NCBI GenBank assembly: GCA_037443425.1
Contig: JBBIOI010000071.1
Coordinates: forward strand, 1 to 17,593
Direction: 5' to 3'
From: JBBIOI01 sp037443425
Lineage (GTDB): Bacteria > Desulfobacterota > BSN033 > UBA1163
DNA: 17,593 nt
Below are positions 13,202 to 17,593 of the stretch, piece by piece (within the stretch, counting starts at the first letter, position 1; every line of letters begins with the position of its first letter). The notes beneath the pieces were generated by a model that was not told where the DNA came from, did no database searches, and was given only the letters and a program-made list of their open reading frames with translations. The position numbers and the translations under genes are program-made.

Positions 13202-14362
13202 TCACTCGAAATTCCTTAATCCATCTAAGATTGGTTTTTCAACACCTTTATGTTGGATTAATACCTTGAAAATCTCGCCCATCCCTATTTCGGGTTCAAT
13301 AAGATGTTTCAACTTAAGCCTCAACTCGATAGCCTCAATAGAAGAGAGAGATTTTTGAAGCAATTCCAATTCTTGAATTAAGCCAAGTGCGACAAGAAAT
13401 CTATATTGAGGAACAAGACCTGTAAAATGTAGACCTACCTCTTGGCCTCTTTTTATAAGAGAACTAAAATTAACGTGTGTTGTCATATCTTGATAGCCAA
13501 TTCTCTCAAAAAAATTTTTCGAAAACTGATGCCTGTAATAACAGATTAAGGTTCCTGACGCCCTGCTTAAATCGCGAAGCTCTTGAGCAACGTAACCATA
13601 GTCGATTGTTATAACAAACCCTTTTTTCAGGCATCTCGAGATAGATTCAACCAATTTTAGGGCTTTTAAATTCACTTCTATGAGCTGTCCTTCCTGAAGA
13701 TCTATATCTAAGGAATCTTTATATTCATAAATTTTTTGATCAGATACATTACCCAATTCTTCAAATAATCTGCCATCTTTTTGATTAATATAGATCTCTT
13801 TGAGACCATCCCTATTGTTAACAATCCTGTGAACTGGTAAAGAATCGATAAGTTCATTTGATAAGAAAGATCCATTGATCTGGAAATTACCATCATCCAA
13901 ATCTTTCTGATTTAAAAAGAAAACCTTACCCTCCTTTTCATATCTTAGCAATCTATCTTTATTCGCATCTAAAAATTTAGGATTTGTTTCGATGAGATAA
14001 TATCTAATTATGTTGTAAAATTGAGGCCTTTTTTTTAGAGACCAATCCAAGATATCTAAGGCAAGTAATCCACTTCCACAACCTAATTCTACAACCTCAA
14101 ATGTATCTTCGGACACTATCTCTGCCATTTGAGAGAGTTGTTTAGCAATCAAACCACCAAATAGTGGGTGAACGCATGGGCCTGTATAAAAATCTCCATC
14201 TTTGCCTATTCTGGTTTTATCTGAATGATAATAACCGTATATTGGATGATAAAGACACCATTCCATAAATTGGCAAAATGTTATGGGCCCTTTCTTATCA
14301 ATCTCAGAGAGAATAAATCTTTCTAATCCTTCTCCTCGGTCTTTTTTCTCTTCCATATACAT
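13202..14362 (-). CDS. SAM-dependent methyltransferase, MidA/NDUFAF7 family (COG1565, DUF185)
   Basis: A 386-residue class I methyltransferase. The family N-terminus is clear: ISFxxFM-like ITFCQFMEWCLYHPIYGYY, then IGKDGDFYTGP. The SAM-binding loop is VVELGCGSGLLALDIL at about 89-104, and an acidic residue ends the next strand (LIETNP). Mitochondrial NDUFAF7 methylates an arginine of the complex I subunit NDUFS2; bacterial targets are unknown. The ATG at 14362 (or 14356) overlaps the preceding gene by 34-40 nt. No later usual start codon precedes the conserved domain, so the overlap appears real and translation is probably coupled. The iron-sulfur flavoprotein starts 20 bp downstream. Why it is in a redox operon is unclear. 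Confidence 0.88.
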   Translation of the reverse strand: MYMEEKKDRGEGLERFILSEIDKKGPITFCQFMEWCLYHPIYGYYHSDKTRIGKDGDFYTGPCVHPLFGGLIAKQLSQMAEIVSEDTFEVVELGCGSGLLALDILDWSLKKRPQFYNIIRYYLIETNPKFLDANKDRLLRYEKEGKVFFLNQKDLDDGNFQINGSFLSNELIDSLPVHRIVNNRDGLKEIYINQKDGRLFEELGNVSDQKIYEYKDSLDIDLQEGQLIEVNLKALKLVESISRCLKKGFVITIDYGYVAQELRDLSRASGTLICYYRHQFSKNFFERIGYQDMTTHVNFSSLIKRGQEVGLHFTGLVPQYRFLVALGLIQELELLQKSLSSIEAIELRLKLKHLIEPEIGMGEIFKVLIQHKGVEKPILDGLRNFE

Positions 14363-14571
14363 AATACTGATCGATTATGATAGCCGCATTGGGTCAATTC
14401 CCAACCCTGCTCCCCATATTCCATAAAAATATTTTCTAACCAATCTAATCCTACCTTAGGTGTATCATGAACAAAACAGTTACCCGTTTGATCACACTCT
14501 ATAATATCTTCATCAGTATTTTGTTTTTCAGGAAACTCATGGACCGAAATCTTATACTCCCATTTAACCAT
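14323..14571 (-). CDS. small DUF4177-like protein
   Basis: Eighty-two residues with a WEYKISVHEFP start and a later segment LENIFMEYGEQGWELTQCG followed by VLCIWKRKK. The pattern WEYK ... L...GxxGWEL ... xxKR is typical of DUF4177-type small proteins, which are of unknown function. Two cysteines (in IIECDQTGNC) lie mid-protein, and no signal peptide or membrane segment is present. The ATG at 14571 has AAAGGAG about 10 nt upstream. Its 3' end overlaps the methyltransferase gene in another frame. First gene of the five-gene operon. The family call is by pattern only. Confidence 0.7.
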   Translation of the reverse strand: MVKWEYKISVHEFPEKQNTDEDIIECDQTGNCFVHDTPKVGLDWLENIFMEYGEQGWELTQCGYHNRSVLCIWKRKKTEEKD

Positions 14572-14895
14572 ATCTTTAAAACTCCTTTTAATGCAATACT
14601 TCTAATATAACACTTCTTTATAATTTCGTCATTAAAATAAACTTAACCGTAAATCCCCTCTCTCGTGATGATTTCTTTCTAAATTGAGCGATTCAAAATT
14701 GTCATTGCGAGGCAGATCCTAAGGAATCTCTCCCAAAGAGTGATTCCAAGCAAAGCAAGAAGCCTGTGAGATTGCCACACCCTTCGGACTCGCAATTATT
14801 TCATCGGGTTTGCAGGCATCCTTTGGGTGTTCACAATGACTGATAAAACAGAGGGACGTAATCCAAAACCTGTTTAGTTATGGGGAGTGTCTTTT
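14572..14895. other. intergenic region with repeat copy B
   Basis: Between the small basic-protein gene and the DUF4177-like gene. Bases 14680-14840 are repeat DNA. The ~100 bp next to the DUF4177-like start are AT-rich with TATAAA- and TATATT-like sequences, but I could not fit a convincing -35 and -10 pair. No coding sequence is evident. Confidence 0.5.
14680..14840 (-). repeat. ~116-bp interspersed repeat, copy B, with an extra 44-bp arm
   Basis: The reverse complement of 14680-14796 is homologous to 2778-2892. TAAATTGAGCGATT (14680-14693) is identical to the reverse complement of the end of copy A. The 57-base section 14740-14796 matches copy A at 42 positions without gaps. A further arm, 14797-14840, ends in CAATGAC and pairs with GTCATTG at 14701-14707, giving a 140-bp unit with 7-bp inverted ends. 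Several internal half-palindromes suggest a folded REP- or MITE-like element. No reading frame. Confidence 0.75.
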
Positions 14896-15057
14896 CTAAA
14901 GGTAAGAGATGTTCGATCGATATTGTAAAGGTGGGCCTAAATTTAGAATTTTGATATGTATTTCCCCATCAAGGATTTCAAGTTTAATCTGAAATCCTTT
15001 ATAAAAAATTTTCCGAGAAGATCTAAAATCCTGGATATTGGCCTTGCCTTTTTGCAT
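14896..15057 (-). CDS. small basic hypothetical protein (53 aa)
   Basis: A 53-residue frame starting MQKGKANIQDFRSSRKIFYK, followed by alternating hydrophobic/charged sequence (FQIKLEILDGEIHIKILNL) that suggests two beta-strands joined by a DGE turn, and ending GPPLQYRSNISYL. It is basic, has no cysteine, signal peptide or membrane segment, and matches no family I recognise. It starts 24 bp after the zinc-ribbon gene in the same direction. AGAGG lies 7 nt before the ATG. The promoter at 15255-15283 would transcribe both. The patterned sequence and ribosome-binding site argue for a real gene, but the small size leaves doubt. Confidence 0.55.
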   Translation of the reverse strand: MQKGKANIQDFRSSRKIFYKGFQIKLEILDGEIHIKILNLGPPLQYRSNISYL

Positions 15058-15081
15058 TAACAATCCTCTACCCAAGGAATG

Positions 15082-15225
15082 TTAACGGCTTTTTTCAAGG
15101 CGATTCTTTAAGATTACCTGGTCAATAATATCACCGCAGAAGATACATCTCCAGCCAAAAAATTCTTCACAGTTGCCATAGAATTTTTCATAGACCATTA
15201 TCCCGCCACATTTGTTACATTTCAT
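15082..15225 (-). CDS. small zinc-ribbon protein (47 aa)
   Basis: Forty-seven residues with two CXXC knuckles: MKCNKCGG (C3, C6) and WRCIFCGDIID, a treble-clef or zinc-ribbon layout with an aromatic-rich middle (YEKFYGNCEEFFGW). Similar tiny ribbons are common in anaerobic bacteria; their role is unknown and could be nucleic-acid binding or metal handling. The frame extends upstream to 15267, but the ATG at 15225 has AAGGAGGT 7 nt upstream. The promoter at 15255-15283 would start transcripts near 15248, downstream of the longer start, so the short form is chosen. The 53-residue basic protein follows 24 bp later. Confidence 0.8.
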   Translation of the reverse strand: MKCNKCGGIMVYEKFYGNCEEFFGWRCIFCGDIIDQVILKNRLEKSR

Positions 15226-15254
15226 TTCGCGGACCTCCTTAAAATAAAAATGCA

Positions 15255-15283
15255 ATTTTAATACCAAAATTTTAATTTGTAAA
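15255..15283 (-). promoter_or_regulatory. sigma-70-type promoter for the two small genes
   Basis: On the minus strand TTTACA (15278-15283) and TAAAAT (15255-15260) are separated by exactly 17 bp; each matches consensus at five of six positions. The predicted start near 15248 leaves a leader of about 22 nt carrying the AAGGAGGT site of the zinc-ribbon gene. Confidence 0.6.
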
Positions 15284-15377
15284 GAGGTATTAAAAATTTC
15301 TTTTAGATTTTAAGATGTTATGAACTGTTAAGACATCATTTAATAAGGCAGTAAAAAACTAAAATTTGATTTGATAA

Positions 15378-15472
15378 ATGTTTGTTTTTTGGCATTGTTA
15401 TTAATGATAAGATTCAGGTATTAAATTTTTCCTTAAATTTCAATTTGTTAGAAAATGTCTATTTTTCGGCAT
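15378..15472 (+). repeat. imperfect direct repeat upstream of the radical SAM gene
   Basis: ATGTTTGTTTTTTGGCAT (15378-15395) and ATGTCTATTTTTCGGCAT (15455-15472) match at 15 of 18 positions and lie 77 bp apart. The similarity extends leftward with gaps through AAATTTGATTTGATA and AAATTTCAATTTGTTA. It could be paired regulator sites or a decayed duplication. Confidence 0.4.
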
Positions 15473-15517
15473 ATCTTAAAACTGTCTGTTCAAAAACTTC
15501 TTCATACTGGTGGACCA

Positions 15518-15545
15518 TGAACAATTATTCTATTTGTGATATAAT
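15518..15545 (+). promoter_or_regulatory. candidate promoter for a leaderless radical SAM transcript
   Basis: TATAAT (15540-15545) ends six bases before the ATG at 15552. TGAACA (15518-15523, four of six) lies 16 bp upstream of it. Transcription would start at or beside the A of the start codon, consistent with the absence of a ribosome-binding site. Confidence 0.35.
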
Positions 15546-15551
15546 AATTTT

Positions 15552-16511
15552 ATGCAAAATCATAATATTATTGAGGTATTTAGAAAAGGAAGGCTTCTTA
15601 CCCCTGCTCGATTTGGATGTCTTGAAGGGATTCCAACCATAAATATTACAAATGGTTGTCTCTTTCGCTGTGCCTATTGCTATGCCCGTGGTTATTCTCA
15701 AGCACCTAAGACCGGAGAGATATATCTTTATAAAAATATCCCTGATCTATTAAGGCTTGAGCTTTTTAATGCAAAAAAGATACCAGAATGGGTAATCCTT
15801 AATACTTCATCAGATTGTTTTCAGTCACATCCAGATATCCTTCAAATTACATACAAGACAATGGAGATACTCTTTGATCATGATATTTCTATCTCTTTTT
15901 TAACCAAAGGAATCATTCCAGATCGTTTTATAAATCTATTTTCAAGATTTTCAAACAAACTCTTTGTTCAGATCGGCATAGTTTCTCTTTCAGAGTCTTA
16001 CTGGAGAAGATATGAACCAGGAACACCACGTCCTGAAGATAGATTAAAAAACATTGATAAGCTTAAAAAAATTGGAATAATTCCTGAAATAAGGATTGAT
16101 CCGATTATACCCTTTGTGACGGATACTGAATCTGAGATAAAAATTTTATTCAAAGAACTAACTAAAAGGGACATACAAAATGTAACCCTTAGCTACCTCC
16201 ATCTTCGTCCCTCAATTGAAGGACAACTTATGAGAGAGCTATCTCCACTTCACCAAAGATTATTAGAACTTTGTTTCAGGACTCAGCAGTGGAAGGCTGT
16301 AGGTTCTTCAACAAAGACTAAACTCATTCCTCGTCCTATTAGAGAGAAAGGCTATCAAAGGATAAAAGAGATTGCTAACGAATTTAAGATCAATATTGCG
16401 ATATGCCAATGTAAAAATCCTGATCTTAATGCCAATCTCTGTGGATCAGGAAAGGTAAAGGCCTTATTATATAAACACTCTATTGGTCAACTTCCCCTAT
16501 TTAGATGTTAA
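15552..16511 (+). CDS. SPL-family radical SAM protein (COG1533-like)
   Basis: A 319-residue radical SAM enzyme. The cluster motif is C36-X3-C40-X2-C43 in NGCLFRCAYCYARGY, the spacing that binds the [4Fe-4S] responsible for SAM cleavage. The layout resembles COG1533 proteins related to spore photoproduct lyase (repair or modification enzymes), but the true reaction is unknown. Four more cysteines cluster late (C285, C287, C297, C319, the last residue), which could hold an auxiliary cluster. Other landmarks are SFLTKG (115-120), RYEPGTPRPEDRL (153-165) and IDPIIPFV (182-189). No ribosome-binding site precedes the ATG at 15552, while a TATAAT lies just upstream, so a leaderless mRNA is possible. 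Convergent with the tctC-like gene, 4 bp between stops. Confidence 0.87.
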   Translation: MQNHNIIEVFRKGRLLTPARFGCLEGIPTINITNGCLFRCAYCYARGYSQAPKTGEIYLYKNIPDLLRLELFNAKKIPEWVILNTSSDCFQSHPDILQITYKTMEILFDHDISISFLTKGIIPDRFINLFSRFSNKLFVQIGIVSLSESYWRRYEPGTPRPEDRLKNIDKLKKIGIIPEIRIDPIIPFVTDTESEIKILFKELTKRDIQNVTLSYLHLRPSIEGQLMRELSPLHQRLLELCFRTQQWKAVGSSTKTKLIPRPIREKGYQRIKEIANEFKINIAICQCKNPDLNANLCGSGKVKALLYKHSIGQLPLFRC

Positions 16512-16515
16512 TATT

Positions 16516-17481
16516 TTAATCCTTTTTTGTAGTAGCGCTTAAAATTCTCTTTACAAGGGCATATTCTTCCATGATTACCTTTCTAAACTCGTCGCCTGGC
16601 ATATAGTCTTCCATTGCCCCAATCTTTTCTATGGCATTTACCACTTCGGGTGTTTCGATAGCCTTTTTCATTGGTCCGATGAGAACCTTTTTAACCGATT
16701 CTGGAAGCCCTGAAGGACCGTAAAAACCAAATCGTACTGGGAAAATATTATTCTTGTATCCAAGCTCTTTTAGTGTAGGGATCTCTGGATGTTTTTTAAC
16801 TTTTTGGGAGATTAAAATTGGTCTAAGTTTACCAGCCATAAAATGAGGGTAAATCAGACTTAGCGAGAGTGTTGATAATTCCACATGACCTCCCAAAAGG
16901 GCTGTCATAGCAGGAGAAGCCCCTTTATAAGGAATCATATTGATGGTTACACCTGTCTCGATTTCGACGATCTGAAAGTTACAATGACCTACTGAACCAA
17001 TGCCAGAAGAACTTGCCCTGATCTTTCCTGGATTCTTCTTCATGTAATCAATCAATTCTAAAAATGTTTTCCATGGGGCATCCCCTCTTACTGTCATAGT
17101 AAGAGGTGTAGAAATAGCGTGACAAAGCGGTTCAAGGTCTTTAAGTGGATCATAGGGAACATTCTCAGGGTTCATGGCATGGGCGAAATAGATATTTGAA
17201 TTAGCAAAAAGCAGCGTATATCCATCCTTCTTTCCTTTAGCAACAAAATCTGCTCCAATAGTGGCTCCGCCACCTGGTTTATTTACCACAATGACAGGAT
17301 TATTTAAGATTTTTGACATCTCGTTTGCTATGGCTCGAGCTGAGATATCCACAGTATCTCCAGGAGCCATTGGAACAACTATCTGGATTGGTGCGTTTGG
17401 ATAAGACTGGGCAAAAACATTTAAGGCTAAACATGCTAAGATAGTTGCTCCAATAAAACAGATCAATACATTCTTTTTCAT
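16516..17481 (-). CDS. tctC: tripartite tricarboxylate transporter solute-binding protein (TctC/Bug family)
   Basis: A 321-residue periplasmic binding protein. The signal peptide is clear: MKKN, a hydrophobic core, and a likely cut after VFA (residue 24) before QSYPNAPIQIVVP. An ILAC sequence at 14-17 could be read as a lipobox, but the hydrophobic region continues past it. Family marks are VPMAPGDTVDISARAIA (36-52), NKPGGGATIGADFVAKGKKD, GYTLLFANSN and YKGASPAMTALLGGHVE. Such proteins bind carboxylates for TctAB permeases. No tctA or tctB is in the window, so it is an orphan here or its partners lie beyond the right edge. GGGG(GG) precedes the ATG at 17481, and a good promoter lies upstream. 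Confidence 0.94.
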   Translation of the reverse strand: MKKNVLICFIGATILACLALNVFAQSYPNAPIQIVVPMAPGDTVDISARAIANEMSKILNNPVIVVNKPGGGATIGADFVAKGKKDGYTLLFANSNIYFAHAMNPENVPYDPLKDLEPLCHAISTPLTMTVRGDAPWKTFLELIDYMKKNPGKIRASSSGIGSVGHCNFQIVEIETGVTINMIPYKGASPAMTALLGGHVELSTLSLSLIYPHFMAGKLRPILISQKVKKHPEIPTLKELGYKNNIFPVRFGFYGPSGLPESVKKVLIGPMKKAIETPEVVNAIEKIGAMEDYMPGDEFRKVIMEEYALVKRILSATTKKD

Positions 17482-17503
17482 TTCTTTCCCCCCTTAAAAA
17501 TTT

Positions 17504-17532
17504 CTTATACTGTGTAACTTTTTATTTTTCAA
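17504..17532 (-). promoter_or_regulatory. sigma-70-type promoter for the tctC-like gene
   Basis: On the minus strand TTGAAA (17527-17532) and TATAAG (17504-17509) are separated by 17 bp, each matching consensus at five of six positions. The predicted start near 17497 gives a leader of about 16 nt that carries the G-rich ribosome-binding site. Confidence 0.6.
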
Positions 17533-17593
17533 AAGTCAAATATATCTGAACTCCCAGAATTGAAAAATCAGCTTAATTTAACACGTAAATACA

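Larger units (their letters stand above)
15226..15551. other. intergenic region between divergent zinc-ribbon and radical SAM genes
   Basis: Very AT-rich. Its left part holds the minus-strand promoter at 15255-15283. An imperfect direct repeat lies at 15378-15395 and 15455-15472, and a -10-like TATAAT touches the radical SAM start. A plus-strand frame across 15382-15642 has low-complexity sequence and no ribosome-binding site and is not considered a gene. Confidence 0.5.

Noticed and set aside
15382..15642. 86-codon plus-strand frame before the radical SAM gene
   Set aside because: It overlaps the radical SAM N-terminus in another frame, lacks a ribosome-binding site and has low-complexity AT-driven composition.

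Overview
The window is AT-rich (roughly one third G+C by eye) and reads as a fragment of an anaerobic or micro-oxic bacterial chromosome. Several features point to a Desulfobacterota-like or related sediment lineage: a tungsten-type aldehyde:ferredoxin oxidoreductase (AOR), a DUF362 protein with a 2[4Fe-4S] domain, an iron-sulfur flavoprotein, a rubredoxin, a rubrerythrin and several tiny Cys-rich proteins. TRAP and tripartite-tricarboxylate solute-binding proteins, and scattered 'gtcattgcgag'-type intergenic repeats, fit the same picture. The taxonomic placement is inference. No rRNA, tRNA, CRISPR array or intact insertion sequence was seen.

Layout. 1-187 (-): N-terminus of an AEC-family (auxin efflux carrier) permease running off the window. 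565-2454 (+): a DUF362/ferredoxin protein followed directly by truA. 2465-2623 (-): a 52-residue rubredoxin. 2624-3379: a long intergenic stretch with palindromic repeats and a probable regulatory region. 3380-6368 (+): a complete TRAP transporter, dctP-dctQ-dctM. 6376-11570 (-): a convergent operon, transcribed as benzoylformate-decarboxylase-like ThDP enzyme, then AOR, then acetolactate-synthase-like ThDP enzyme. 11742-14571 (-): a tight five-gene operon, transcribed as DUF4177-like protein, MidA/NDUFAF7-family methyltransferase, iron-sulfur flavoprotein, rubredoxin-like zinc ribbon, rubrerythrin. 14896-15225 (-): two very small genes behind one good promoter. 15552-16511 (+): an SPL-type radical SAM protein whose start may be leaderless. 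16516-17481 (-): a lone TctC-type solute-binding protein.

How the genes may work together (inference). The TRAP system imports an organic acid. The BFD-like enzyme decarboxylates a 2-oxo acid to an aldehyde, and the AOR oxidises the aldehyde to an acid while reducing ferredoxin. The second ThDP enzyme could act on a related 2-oxo acid or ligate aldehydes. The Isf/rubredoxin-like/rubrerythrin operon and the separate rubredoxin look like an O2/peroxide-reducing set protecting such low-potential enzymes. A homologous ~116-bp repeat occurs in opposite orientations at 2778-2892 and 14680-14796, bracketing the TRAP, ThDP/AOR and redox operons.

Several starts differ from the longest reading frame because ribosome-binding sites, gene overlap or promoter positions decide them: dctM at 5061, the flavoprotein at a TTG at 13181, the rubredoxin-like protein at 12561 and the zinc ribbon at 15225.
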